Assembly: GCF_003318275.1 (NCBI RefSeq)
Contig: NZ_QOCH01000013.1
Location: 124,001 to 188,000 of the forward strand
DNA length: 64,000 bases
Direction: 5' to 3'
Source: Marinobacter sp. F3R11
GTDB taxonomy: Bacteria > Pseudomonadota > Gammaproteobacteria > Pseudomonadales > Oleiphilaceae
Made by a program: the position numbers and the translations under genes. This document shows, in pieces, positions 8,436 to 16,115 of the stretch. Each line of letters opens with the position of its first letter. Position 1 is the first letter of the stretch. A model generated the notes under the pieces. It had not been told where the DNA came from. It worked only from the letters and a program-made list of their open reading frames with translations, and made no database searches.

Positions 8436-9656
8436 CTAGAACCTCATGCCGCCGCCCACACCGGGGCCGCCGAGCCCGGGACGCCCACCCATAGGGAGGC
8501 CCGCATCGGCCTGATCACTTCCGGAGGACTGGCCAATAACGATCTCATCACCTTCCTCCAGTCCGGACAGGATCTGAGCGTAAATCTTGTTGTTGATGCC
8601 CACTTCCACATCGCGAGGTTCTGCGTGGTCGCCCTGCGTCACCAGCACCTGCCAGAAATCACCGCGGCCAGGCTTTCTGACCAGCGCCTGGGCTGGCACC
8701 AGCAGCGCATCCGCTGCGTTTTCCAGGACGATGGATACCTGCGCGGTCATGCCAAAGTGCAGTTCGTTATCCGGGTTTTCCACATCAAACAGGGCGTTGT
8801 AATAAATCGCTTCATCGTCGCCGATGGTCAGAGTCGTATCATCCCCGGTGAGGAGCGTCGGGCCGGGCTCAATGGACCGCAGAACGCCCGGATACCGTTT
8901 CCCCGTCGAACCCAGAATGGTGAAGTACACCTCCTGCCCGGGATGTACATGAATTATGTCGGCTTCAGACACCTGGGCTTTGACAGTCATGACGTCCAGC
9001 TGAGCCAGTTCAATAATGCTGGGGGTACTCTGATTGGTGTTTACGGTCTGCCCTTCTTCAACGGAAACATAAATAACGGTACCGTCCATTGGTGAAGAGA
9101 TGGTTGTGTAGCTAAGGTCAAGCTTGGCATCATCAACGCTGATAACCGCTTTCTCCTTCTCGGCGCTGAGCTGATCCAGTTCTGCCCGGTAAACCGCCAG
9201 AGTGGATTCAGCTTCATCGTATTCTGCCTGCGAAGTGGCACCATCTTTCAGCATGTTTTTCTTGCGGATAAACTCAGCCTCGGCAGCCTTGATCTGCGCC
9301 TGCTTGGCCACATACTGGGCATTGATACTCTTGAGGGATGCCTGGGCTTCTTTAAGGGCGTTCTGCTGAGCAAGATTATCGATCTGGGCAATCAGGTCAC
9401 CCTCCTTGATGTAGTCGCCAACCTCTACATCCATTTTATCGATCATGCCGGATACCTGAGCCCCGACGCTGACCAGCTTCGAGGGATAAAGCACCCCGTT
9501 TGCCAGTACCACGTTTTCAATGTTCCCCTTTCTGACGGTATCCGTAATGAAGGCGGGCGGAGCCGTTCCCGTCATTGTGTATTGGTAGCCTACAGCGGCG
9601 GCAATTCCGACGACGATCAGCAGAATGATAAAAGGAGACAGGATTTTCCGGTTCAT
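8436..9656 (-). CDS. macA: MacA-type periplasmic adaptor (membrane fusion protein)
   Basis: 406-aa adaptor linking MacB to the outer-membrane channel. It has an N-terminal membrane anchor (about 5-24), then the lipoyl half-motifs, a coiled-coil hairpin (about 80-170, rich in Ala/Glu/Lys), and beta-barrel and membrane-proximal domains. TVIYVSVEEGQTVN is the second lipoyl half. The C-terminus is an unusual Gly/Met-rich tail (GGPGVGGGMRF). It is the first gene of the exporter operon, 87 bases downstream of the kinase gene that precedes it on the same strand. A CusR-box-like palindrome lies in that gap. The tail could bind metal or be a disordered linker; that is speculation. Confidence 0.92.
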   Translation of the reverse strand: MNRKILSPFIILLIVVGIAAAVGYQYTMTGTAPPAFITDTVRKGNIENVVLANGVLYPSKLVSVGAQVSGMIDKMDVEVGDYIKEGDLIAQIDNLAQQNALKEAQASLKSINAQYVAKQAQIKAAEAEFIRKKNMLKDGATSQAEYDEAESTLAVYRAELDQLSAEKEKAVISVDDAKLDLSYTTISSPMDGTVIYVSVEEGQTVNTNQSTPSIIELAQLDVMTVKAQVSEADIIHVHPGQEVYFTILGSTGKRYPGVLRSIEPGPTLLTGDDTTLTIGDDEAIYYNALFDVENPDNELHFGMTAQVSIVLENAADALLVPAQALVRKPGRGDFWQVLVTQGDHAEPRDVEVGINNKIYAQILSGLEEGDEIVIGQSSGSDQADAGLPMGGRPGLGGPGVGGGMRF

Positions 9657-9732
9657 GGCCCAATACCCACAGCGATTATGGTAACGATTCGATGAGTCAC
9701 CGTAAGTCTATCGATCAGGCTCCGGACACGAG

Positions 9733-9746
9733 TGACAATGTTGTCA
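9733..9746 (-). promoter_or_regulatory. CusR/CopR-box-like palindrome upstream of macA
   Basis: TGACAATGTTGTCA is an inverted repeat of TGACAA and TTGTCA separated by two bases, the same core as the E. coli CusR box (TGACAANNTTGTCA, from memory). It overlaps the TGA stop of the kinase gene and lies 77 bases upstream of the macA start. The regulator encoded just upstream (11157-11840) is of the CusR/CopR/PhoB type, so direct control of macAB-tolC by this pair is the simplest reading. Confidence 0.6.
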
Positions 9747-11147
9747 TTTAACGACTGGCAGAGATAACTTCATCAAAACAATATCCTGTGAGCCTGGCTC
9801 CAGAGTCAGATCCCCCCCGTGGGCACGGGCGATTTCCCGGGACAGACTCAGACCAAGACCACTACCGGACACCCCCCGGGTGTGCTCTGGCTCACCACGA
9901 TAAAAGCGGTCGAACAGATGCTTCCTGACATCCGCAGACATGGGAATGCAGTAATTGCTGATCAGTACTTCTATGGAAGATCCGTTTCGACAGGCCTGAA
10001 TCGTCACCCCCTTCTCCGGAAGGCAGTAACGCATCACATTAGCCAGCAGATTATTCAGCAACTGCCTCAGTAACACCAAATCCGCTTTGGTGATCAAATC
10101 CCGCTCAATATCACGATGAATCACCAGACCATCCGACAACAGCTCCATATCGGCTATCAGTTCGTCCAGTAACTCGCTGATGTTGACCCGCTCCAGATGC
10201 AGCGCCATGGAGCCAGAGTCCGCCTGTGACAGAAGCAGAAGCTTACGGGTGATGGCAGATAACTGCCCCACTTCGTCCAGAATAGCGTTCAGATCCAGCT
10301 GCGAGGAGTCTTCAGCGAGCACCGCCTGCTCCAGCTTCCCCCTTAGCACAGTAAGCGGTGTTTTCAGCTCATGGGCCGCATCAGCAGTGAAGCGGGAAAT
10401 CTGCTGAAAACTGTCTTCCAGCCTGTCCAGCATGGTGTTATAGGCTTCGATCAGCACCTGGAATTCTTTGTCTTCTTTATGTCCGGACAAGCGGTGGCTG
10501 AGATCCTTCTGCGTCACCAGCCCCATGGCCTGCTGCAGGTGGCGTACCGGGCGGATGGTGTGACTGGCAATCAGCCATGCCCCCAGAACGCTGAGCAGCA
10601 AAGAGATGGGAATCACAACGATCAGCGCCTGCTGCAGGGTGCTTTCCAGCTCGCTGGTAGTAGCGGACAGGTTCACCGCGATAAAGCTGGTTTTGTCTTC
10701 ATTCTGAAAGAAGCCGGCCCGCCACGGATTCTGCTGATACTCAAAGGAGGCCAGCCGGCACCGTTCGTGGGGCTGCCCCGCGTTGACCCAGTCCAGCCGG
10801 TCAATTAACTCACGGGTACCGGCACCTGTCGTTTCTATCAACAGATTGTGTTCAGCGGATTCGATTCGGAGCATCAGTTGTCCGGAGGAGGCTACCCGTA
10901 ACTTGTCAACCAGATCCTCAAGCAACGGCGCCAATGCCACATCGGTAGTTCCTGGGGTCGCCAGATTACGGGGAAAGCCGTTTTCATCAAAACGGGGAAT
11001 GGTGCGCCTGGTTTCCATGCACAGGCGATCATCCAGACGCCCCAGCTCCACCTGCACAATGCGTGACCAGCTAAGAATGATCACAGTCGCGAGCACCGCA
11101 CTCACCGTCAGGATGGATATGGCAAAAATTCGGATGCGGAAATGCAT
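9744..11147 (-). CDS. CusS/QseC-like sensor histidine kinase
   Basis: 467-aa membrane kinase. One membrane segment lies at about 8-28, a periplasmic sensor at 29-170, and a second membrane segment at 172-195. HAMP begins with the RPVRHLQQA segment. The H-box DAAHELKTPL carries His259, and the ATP-binding domain ends in GSGLGLSL. The membrane layout and AHELKTPL box are typical of the CusS/CopS/QseC group. It starts 9 bases after the response-regulator stop, so the two form one operon. The macA promoter and its CusR-like box begin within the gene's last codon. The signal is unknown; copper or another metal, or an envelope-damaging compound, would fit the box. Confidence 0.88.
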   Translation of the reverse strand: MHFRIRIFAISILTVSAVLATVIILSWSRIVQVELGRLDDRLCMETRRTIPRFDENGFPRNLATPGTTDVALAPLLEDLVDKLRVASSGQLMLRIESAEHNLLIETTGAGTRELIDRLDWVNAGQPHERCRLASFEYQQNPWRAGFFQNEDKTSFIAVNLSATTSELESTLQQALIVVIPISLLLSVLGAWLIASHTIRPVRHLQQAMGLVTQKDLSHRLSGHKEDKEFQVLIEAYNTMLDRLEDSFQQISRFTADAAHELKTPLTVLRGKLEQAVLAEDSSQLDLNAILDEVGQLSAITRKLLLLSQADSGSMALHLERVNISELLDELIADMELLSDGLVIHRDIERDLITKADLVLLRQLLNNLLANVMRYCLPEKGVTIQACRNGSSIEVLISNYCIPMSADVRKHLFDRFYRGEPEHTRGVSGSGLGLSLSREIARAHGGDLTLEPGSQDIVLMKLSLPVVK

Positions 11148-11156
11148 GCAACAGCC

Positions 11157-11840
11157 TCAGCGGGGACTCAGGCGGTATCCGGTACCCCGCACGGATTCGA
11201 TAACACCCGCCATTTTGCCCGCGCTATCAAGCGAGTCAATCTTGCGGCGGATTCGTTTGATACACACATCAACAACATTGGTGCAGGGATCAAAATCGTA
11301 GCCCCAGACATGTTCCAGCAGCTGTCCCCGTGTGAGAACCTGACCGGGGCTGCGCATCAGGTACTCAAGCAGGCTGAACTCCCGGCTACTGAGTTCAGTA
11401 GTCTGTTCCTGACAGCAGAGAGTCCGGTTAATGCAGTCCAGTTCCAGCGACCCTACCCTGACCAGATGTCGGGGTGTACCGCCGTGCCGTCTCAATACGG
11501 CCTGAATCCGGGCATTCAGTTCTTCCACGTAGAAAGGCTTGGCGAGGTAATCGTCAGCACCCATTTCCAGCCCCTGAACTCGATCGCCCAACTCATTGCG
11601 GGCGGTCAGGAGAATGACAGGAGTATCAATACCAGCCTGCCTGAGAGAGCGCAGAACGTCCAGGCCATCACGGCCCGGCAGCATAATATCGAGAATGATG
11701 ACATCGAAAACATTCTGACTCGCCGCCTCATAGCCCCGATGGCCATCGGCACAATGGGTTACCGTGAAGTTCCTGGCGCGCAATCCTTCACAGATAAAAT
11801 CCGCAATTTTCTGTTCATCTTCGACAAGCAATATGTGCAT
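11157..11840 (-). CDS. OmpR/PhoB-family response regulator, CusR/CopR-like
   Basis: 227-aa regulator. The receiver domain has acidic residues near 7-9 (VEDE), phosphoacceptor Asp51 (ILDIMLPGRDG), the TAR switch near 79-81 and Lys101 (KPF). The C-terminal winged helix ends with the DNA-binding VDVCIKRIRRKID and the RGTGYRL wing. Length is normal for the family. It precedes the kinase by 9 bases. Predicted targets are macAB-tolC through the box at 9733-9746 and perhaps the two operons carrying the repeat at 4962-5030 and 13253-13321, though the missing partner of the BaeS-like kinase could equally control those. Confidence 0.92.
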   Translation of the reverse strand: MHILLVEDEQKIADFICEGLRARNFTVTHCADGHRGYEAASQNVFDVIILDIMLPGRDGLDVLRSLRQAGIDTPVILLTARNELGDRVQGLEMGADDYLAKPFYVEELNARIQAVLRRHGGTPRHLVRVGSLELDCINRTLCCQEQTTELSSREFSLLEYLMRSPGQVLTRGQLLEHVWGYDFDPCTNVVDVCIKRIRRKIDSLDSAGKMAGVIESVRGTGYRLSPR

Positions 11841-11891
11841 CAGGATTTAGGTTGAGGCTCCGTCTATTACGCTTACTGTCTCTATCGATGA

Positions 11892-11897
11892 ATTATC
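11892..11897 (-). promoter_or_regulatory. Possible extended -10 promoter for the response regulator-kinase pair
   Basis: On the minus strand the sequence reads TGTGATAAT, an extended -10 (TG-N-GATAAT), about 50 bases upstream of the regulator start at 11840. I see no good -35 at 17 bases, as can happen for extended -10 or activated promoters. Low confidence. Confidence 0.3.
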
Positions 11898-11940
11898 ACA
11901 TAAAAACAATAAATTGCCTTCCTCCCGAACAAATCACTGC

Positions 11941-12570
11941 TCAACGCACGCTATAGCCACGCGCTTCCAGACAGGCGGTCATCGCCCGCAAGTAATCACT
12001 GCGCCGCTCAGCACGCACCTTCTCACTGACTCCACCGCCATCCCGAGTCGGATCGTAGCCGGTCTGATCGCTCGCCCACTCGTGGCACTCAAAGCGGTCG
12101 CTGGCCTGCTGCTCTGCGCTTTGTGAATCGCGCGGATAGACGAACAGCTCTTCCGATGCCGGGTTTGAGACTACCGTCGCGTCAGCCGGGGGCTCGACCA
12201 CCCTGTAACCATCTTGCTCATGCCGGTAATAGACGTCTCCATAGCGATAATAAGGCACTCCACCGATGGTCAGTATGATTGCTCCCCTCGGCAGGACAGG
12301 CACCACCAGGCCGACCGGGGGCGCCACTACCATGAATCGATTACCCAATGGCCGAAACCAGACACCATCGTGATAGTGGTAGGAATGACCCCGATAGTTA
12401 TACACTTTGTGCCCCCGCGGTATCCGGTCAACCACCGCCCCGCGCGAAGGATGGAGAATGGCCTCCTGCCGGGAAACACCCGGATCCCGCCCAGAGGCGG
12501 CTTGTACAGGCTGCAGACTACTCAACGACAAAACAGTCACTATAGCTAGGTATCGGATTAGCTGTTTCAT
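11941..12570 (-). CDS. Exported DUF6515-like protein with C-terminal GYDP/ARGYSVR motif
   Basis: 209-aa exported protein of unknown function. The start at 12570 (MKQLIRYL...) is chosen because AGGAG lies 6 bases upstream; longer readings begin inside the neighbouring gene. A signal peptide ends near AAS at about residue 25. The middle has the repeated aromatic pattern HKVYNYRGHSYHYHDGVWF and YYRYGDVYYR, seen in DUF6515-type proteins. The C-terminal 70 residues (DRFECHEWA..TGYDP ... ACLEARGYSVR) match the end of the adjacent lipoprotein. It starts 13 bases after that gene's stop, so they form one operon. Two cysteines are conserved between the copies and could pair. An envelope stress or adhesion role is conceivable but unproven. 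Confidence 0.75.
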   Translation of the reverse strand: MKQLIRYLAIVTVLSLSSLQPVQAASGRDPGVSRQEAILHPSRGAVVDRIPRGHKVYNYRGHSYHYHDGVWFRPLGNRFMVVAPPVGLVVPVLPRGAIILTIGGVPYYRYGDVYYRHEQDGYRVVEPPADATVVSNPASEELFVYPRDSQSAEQQASDRFECHEWASDQTGYDPTRDGGGVSEKVRAERRSDYLRAMTACLEARGYSVR

Positions 12571-12583
12571 ACTCATCTCCTGG

Positions 12584-13156
12584 TCAGCGAACGCTATAAC
12601 CACGTGCATCAAGACACGCCGACAGGGCGCGTCGATAGGACTCAATACGGCGGTTCTCCGCCTCGACAACGCTGGCAGCATAGCGGGACTGGGCTGCTTC
12701 GGCGCGGGCCTGCTGGTCTGCATCCACGCTGGCTCCGGCCAACGCCCCTACCACCGCACCAATTACCACACCAGCACCCTGATGGCGTGGTCCCGATGCC
12801 AACGCGCCGACTGTAGCTCCAGTGACAGTGCCCGCTACCGTCGCGGCGCCTGCGGCTGGTTCAGGCACAACCTCAGGCACGGCCTCTGCAGTGTCGGTCT
12901 GAGCTGCCGGGTCATAACCGCTCTGGCGTACTGCCCACAAATAGCATTCATAACGATCCTGGCGAACCTGGCGTTCACTCTGGCCGTGTAGTGGATAGGC
13001 AACCACTTCGGCAGTATCGACGGACGGCGGAATGCTCTGCACGCTGGCGCGTGGCGCGGCACAACCGGCCAGCATTATTACGCCAACCCAGACCGGCACC
13101 ATGGATGTGCCAAACAGTGCCATGAACCATTTAAAGGTTTTCCGATGGATTAACAT
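12584..13156 (-). CDS. Glycine-zipper lipoprotein with the same C-terminal motif
   Basis: 190-aa lipoprotein of unknown function. The start at 13156 has AGGAG about 7 bases upstream; an upstream in-frame ATG at 13195 lacks support. The signal peptide ends in lipobox MLAGC with Cys32. A motif DRYECYLWA..SGYDP (about 80-95) is followed by a small-residue glycine-zipper segment (GTVTGATVGALASG and GAVVGALAGASV). The end is ACLDARGYSVR, nearly identical to the end of the next gene. Glycine zippers of this kind occur in small outer-membrane-associated proteins. It is the first gene of a two-gene operon whose upstream region holds copy B of the 69-bp repeat. Confidence 0.8.
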   Translation of the reverse strand: MLIHRKTFKWFMALFGTSMVPVWVGVIMLAGCAAPRASVQSIPPSVDTAEVVAYPLHGQSERQVRQDRYECYLWAVRQSGYDPAAQTDTAEAVPEVVPEPAAGAATVAGTVTGATVGALASGPRHQGAGVVIGAVVGALAGASVDADQQARAEAAQSRYAASVVEAENRRIESYRRALSACLDARGYSVR

Positions 13157-13252
13157 CTTGTACTCCTGACCAGACCTGCCGGCTCTCATCATCAATCTCC
13201 GGATAATGCCGGAAAGGCCACACCGGTAGACTGCCTGCTTCGTTAGTCAGAA

Positions 13253-13321
13253 AGTTTACAAACGCATTGTGCAAAAAGTGTGCAGATGGAGTGGATATCC
13301 TGGGGAGTTGGTATCTGAAGT
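13253..13321 (-). repeat. Promoter-proximal repeat, copy B, with 11-bp-spaced direct repeat
   Basis: Second copy of the block at 4962-5030 (55 of 69 identical by hand alignment). GTGCA occurs at 13269 and 13280 on the plus strand, again exactly 11 bp apart. It begins 97 bases upstream of the lipoprotein start on the same strand, matching the position of copy A relative to its gene. Substitutions fall mostly outside the two half-sites and the GTGGATATCC / TGGATATCC core, which suggests those parts are the conserved function. Confidence 0.65.
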
Positions 13322-13337
13322 TATCCGCCAAAAACAC

Positions 13338-13363
13338 AAAAGCCCATGAGGACATGGGCTTTT
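13338..13363 (-). terminator. Rho-independent terminator after the phosphatase gene
   Basis: Perfect 11-bp stem AAAAGCCCATG / CATGGGCTTTT with a 4-base loop. On the minus strand it is followed by TTTTGTGTTTTT. It ends the gene at 13390-14097. The stem sequence recurs in the terminator at 16647-16675. Confidence 0.85.
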
Positions 13364-13389
13364 GCACGGCGACTACCTGCCAGTAATCA

Positions 13390-14097
13390 TTACTGTCTAT
13401 GATTACTTGATGGACTACTACACCTGTTAAAAGTGTAGATGCGATCCTCCTCAACAGCGTAGAAAGCGAGAGCACCGTCGTTTCCCCCCGTGCAGTCAAG
13501 GGCAAGATAGTTGCCCAGCCGCAGTGGTGCCGGAACTCTGGTATGGCCCGCGCAAACACGCCATACATCATGAACGCCTGACGCTATTGCCTCTCTGACC
13601 CGCTTCCGGCTCCAAAGCGCGTAATGTTTCGTTTCATCGTTGACCAGGTCGTCCCTGAAATCGGACCACCCCATCCCGACAGGAACGTCGGCATGAACTA
13701 TCCCGATTATCCCCTGCTCAGATTCCAGTTCGATCGTAACCGGAAGAGATTTGAGTCGCTGGACGATCCGGAGGCGGGACCGCTGATCGATCAAATCCCA
13801 CCAGGCCGCCCCTCCTGCAGGAGAAGATCCGCATGGATCATTGTCGTACGCCTGAATGAGCATCTGCTCATGGTTGCCCATCACCATGTGAAACCAGGGC
13901 TCGTCCAATAGCTTCAGTCCACCTGCCGGATCGGGGCCCCGGTCGACCAGATCCCCGACAGAAACAATACGATCATGCGCAGGGTTAAAATCAAGTTTGT
14001 TAAGGCCATGGAAAAAGTCGGGCATTTTGAAGTGTATATCGCCGACAATAAAATCACGGCCGCCCGTATTCTTGCTCAGCTTCAGAAAATCGCTCAT
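13390..14097 (-). CDS. PP1-like serine/threonine protein phosphatase (lambda/PrpA type metallophosphoesterase)
   Basis: 235-aa cytoplasmic metallophosphatase. The family's metal-binding motifs are in order: GDIH (19-22), GDLVDRG (48-54) and GNHEQ (74-78), with further histidines downstream (GHTRVP at about 190). This is the compact form found in phage lambda and enterobacterial PrpA/PrpB, which dephosphorylate phospho-Ser/Thr/His and can also cleave phosphodiesters. It lies 21 bases after the DUF815 ATPase on the same strand, so they are probably co-transcribed. The substrate is unknown. A terminator follows. A diadenosine tetraphosphatase-like role is an alternative because the motifs are shared. 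Confidence 0.85.
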   Translation of the reverse strand: MSDFLKLSKNTGGRDFIVGDIHFKMPDFFHGLNKLDFNPAHDRIVSVGDLVDRGPDPAGGLKLLDEPWFHMVMGNHEQMLIQAYDNDPCGSSPAGGAAWWDLIDQRSRLRIVQRLKSLPVTIELESEQGIIGIVHADVPVGMGWSDFRDDLVNDETKHYALWSRKRVREAIASGVHDVWRVCAGHTRVPAPLRLGNYLALDCTGGNDGALAFYAVEEDRIYTFNRCSSPSSNHRQ

Positions 14098-14118
14098 CTC
14101 GCATTGCCTGTCGGAGCC

Positions 14119-15027
14119 TTACAATGGCAAAGCGCCGGAAAATTGTCCGGCATAGTCACGGGCAAATTGCGCCGCAATACGTCCGGAACGGGAGCCTCTC
14201 TGGGTTGCCCAGCGGTTTGCATGTATGACCGCCTCTTCATACGCCTCATCCGGTACCCCGTACTCTTTAAGCCAATGCCTGACGGCTTCAAGATATTCAT
14301 CGGGCGAAAAGCCATAGAAGGATATCCAGAGCCCGAACCGCTCGGACAGGGAGATCTTTTCTTCGATTTCCTCACCGGGATGGAGTCTGTTGTCTGCACC
14401 CCGGGTCATATTCAGATTATCTGACATACGCTCGGCAATGAGGTGGCGACGATTGGAGGTGGCGTAGATCAGGATATTGGTGGCTTGTCCGGCTATGGAG
14501 CCATCCAGGGCAGTTTTGAGGCGCTTGTAGCCTATGTCACCCTCTTCAAAAGACAGATCATCACAGAATAATATGAACCTGCCCTGCTGGCCGCTCAGAA
14601 TATCGATGACTTCCGGCAGATCGCCGATGCTTTCCTTGTCGACTTCAACCAACCGAAGACCCTGACAGTGGAATTCATGGAGACAGGCCTTCACCAGCGA
14701 AGACTTGCCCGTGCCCCGTGAGCCTGTCAGCAGCACGTTATTGGCAGGCTTGCCTTCAAGAAACTGAATGGTATTTTGCCGAATGAGCTTCTTCTGTCGA
14801 TCTACCGACTTCAGTTGATCAAAGCTGATCAGTCCGGGGTTCGGAACGGGAAGCAAAACCGCTTTCCTTCCCCCTTGTGTCAGACGGTACTGCCACTGAA
14901 AGGCGATGACATCGGGGTCCAGTTGCTGATCGGGCTCCTTGGGATATGCCCGCTCCAGAGCATCTGCAATCCGAGTTAACTGTTTCAGCAGCTCGTGCTG
15001 GAGTGGCATAGATTGATTGGCGCTCAT
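14119..15027 (-). CDS. DUF815-family AAA+ ATPase
   Basis: 302-aa cytoplasmic P-loop ATPase of the DUF815 family, function unknown. Walker A is GSRGTGKS at 102-109, the Walker B-like segment is FILFCDDLSFEE, and a sensor-1-like segment ATSNRRH follows. The N-terminal region (about 1-70) is helical with a conserved FDQLKSVDRQK element before the ATPase core. Length is normal for the family. It precedes the PP1-like phosphatase by 21 bases. The proximity could mean the ATPase and phosphatase act on the same process, but I know of no established link. Confidence 0.85.
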   Translation of the reverse strand: MSANQSMPLQHELLKQLTRIADALERAYPKEPDQQLDPDVIAFQWQYRLTQGGRKAVLLPVPNPGLISFDQLKSVDRQKKLIRQNTIQFLEGKPANNVLLTGSRGTGKSSLVKACLHEFHCQGLRLVEVDKESIGDLPEVIDILSGQQGRFILFCDDLSFEEGDIGYKRLKTALDGSIAGQATNILIYATSNRRHLIAERMSDNLNMTRGADNRLHPGEEIEEKISLSERFGLWISFYGFSPDEYLEAVRHWLKEYGVPDEAYEEAVIHANRWATQRGSRSGRIAAQFARDYAGQFSGALPL

Positions 15028-15185
15028 TGCTTGTAACCAGGGTTATCGTGGGGGATTAAGCTTGCCAACACCCGCCACCCCCGTCTAACGATGGATAGAC
15101 CCCGATCGTCGATTAATGGACATTTTCGGATGAATTACGCGTTATTGGCAGACGGGAAAACAGACTGGCCCGGCTGAACCCATAA

Positions 15186-15212
15186 AGCCCCCCATTTAGC
15201 TATTCCGGGGCA
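15186..15212 (-). terminator. Possible terminator of the AraC-family gene
   Basis: Directly after the stop at 15213, the minus strand reads GCCCC-N-GGGGGC followed by TTTAT. The stem is short and the loop long, and the T run is weak, so this is only a plausible terminator. Confidence 0.4.
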
Positions 15213-16007
15213 TCAATCAGACGCTTTGTGCTGGGACCTCTGGAAAGCCGTTGGCGCGATACCGAACTCACGGCGGAACATTGCGGTAAAGGCACTGGGA
15301 TTGGAGTAACCAGCCTCCAGAGCGACATCAAGGATGCTTCGTCCCAGCGCAAGCTCTTCCAGTGCAACGAGCAACCGGGCCTGCTTTCGCCATTTTCCAT
15401 AGGTGATACCGAGTTCACGGTCGAACCACCGCTGAATGGTCTTTACGTTGACGCCCAGGTGTGTGGCGCATTCGGCCAGCCCCCAATCCAGAGTGCGCGT
15501 AGCTACGAGGCGATGGCACAGGTCGCGCAGCGGGCCTTTCTGAGGAAGCGGCAAAAAAACCGAACCGGTTTCAGCCCGGGACAGCTCTTCAAGCAGCAAA
15601 CTGAACACAAGCTCGTTTCGCCGATCCGGGTGTTCGCTTCCATCAACCTGTGACGCTGCGATCATGAGCTCTTTGGTTAACGGTGTTATTTCCAGCACCA
15701 GGCAGTCGCTGCCCAGGTTGATCGTGCGCTCGTCAAGGTAGACACTTTTGATGCTGACGGCGCCAAGTGTTCTGGTGCGGTGCCGAACTCCGGGCGGTAT
15801 CCACAACGCATAGTTGCTTGGCACTATCCAGCAGCCACTCCGGGTGGTGACCATCAACACCCCTTGGGTGGAGAGCAGCACCTGTGCCTGCTGATGATGG
15901 TGCACGTCGATATCGATACCATCGTTGAGATCCAGAGCGAGGGTCGATACACCGCTTGCCGCTGCAGCCAGGCTATCGCTGGATGGCAAATGCTTTGAGA
16001 TGTCCAT
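15213..16007 (-). CDS. AraC/XylS-family transcriptional regulator
   Basis: 264-aa regulator. The N-terminal cupin-like domain (about 30-110) contains the HHHQQAQVLL and PPGVRHR motifs usual in ligand-sensing AraC proteins. The C-terminal half has two helix-turn-helix units: CATHLGVNVKTIQRWF, and SILDVALEAGYSNPSAFTAMFRREFG followed by PTAFQ. It is transcribed away from the lumazine synthase-like gene with 108 bases between the starts. Control of itself or of that neighbour is therefore the first hypothesis. No ligand can be named. Confidence 0.9.
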   Translation of the reverse strand: MDISKHLPSSDSLAAAASGVSTLALDLNDGIDIDVHHHQQAQVLLSTQGVLMVTTRSGCWIVPSNYALWIPPGVRHRTRTLGAVSIKSVYLDERTINLGSDCLVLEITPLTKELMIAASQVDGSEHPDRRNELVFSLLLEELSRAETGSVFLPLPQKGPLRDLCHRLVATRTLDWGLAECATHLGVNVKTIQRWFDRELGITYGKWRKQARLLVALEELALGRSILDVALEAGYSNPSAFTAMFRREFGIAPTAFQRSQHKASD

Positions 16008-16115
16008 AATTCAATGACAGATGCCCTTTAGTCGTTAGACGGACTTCAGCGGATCGTAGCATTATGACTCAGGTGATGCACACAAAGATTAAACTCAACT
16101 TGTAACGAGAAATTT

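Noticed and set aside
7824..9095. 423-codon open frame on the plus strand
   Set aside because: Lies antisense across macB and macA; its composition follows the third-codon bias of those genes, with no recognisable domain.
13131..13571. 146-codon minus-strand frame overlapping the phosphatase and the repeat block
   Set aside because: Runs through a terminator hairpin and the repeat, in another frame of real genes.
16008..16115. FMN riboswitch upstream of the lumazine synthase
   Set aside because: The gap is only 108 bases and lacks the conserved RFN-element segments.
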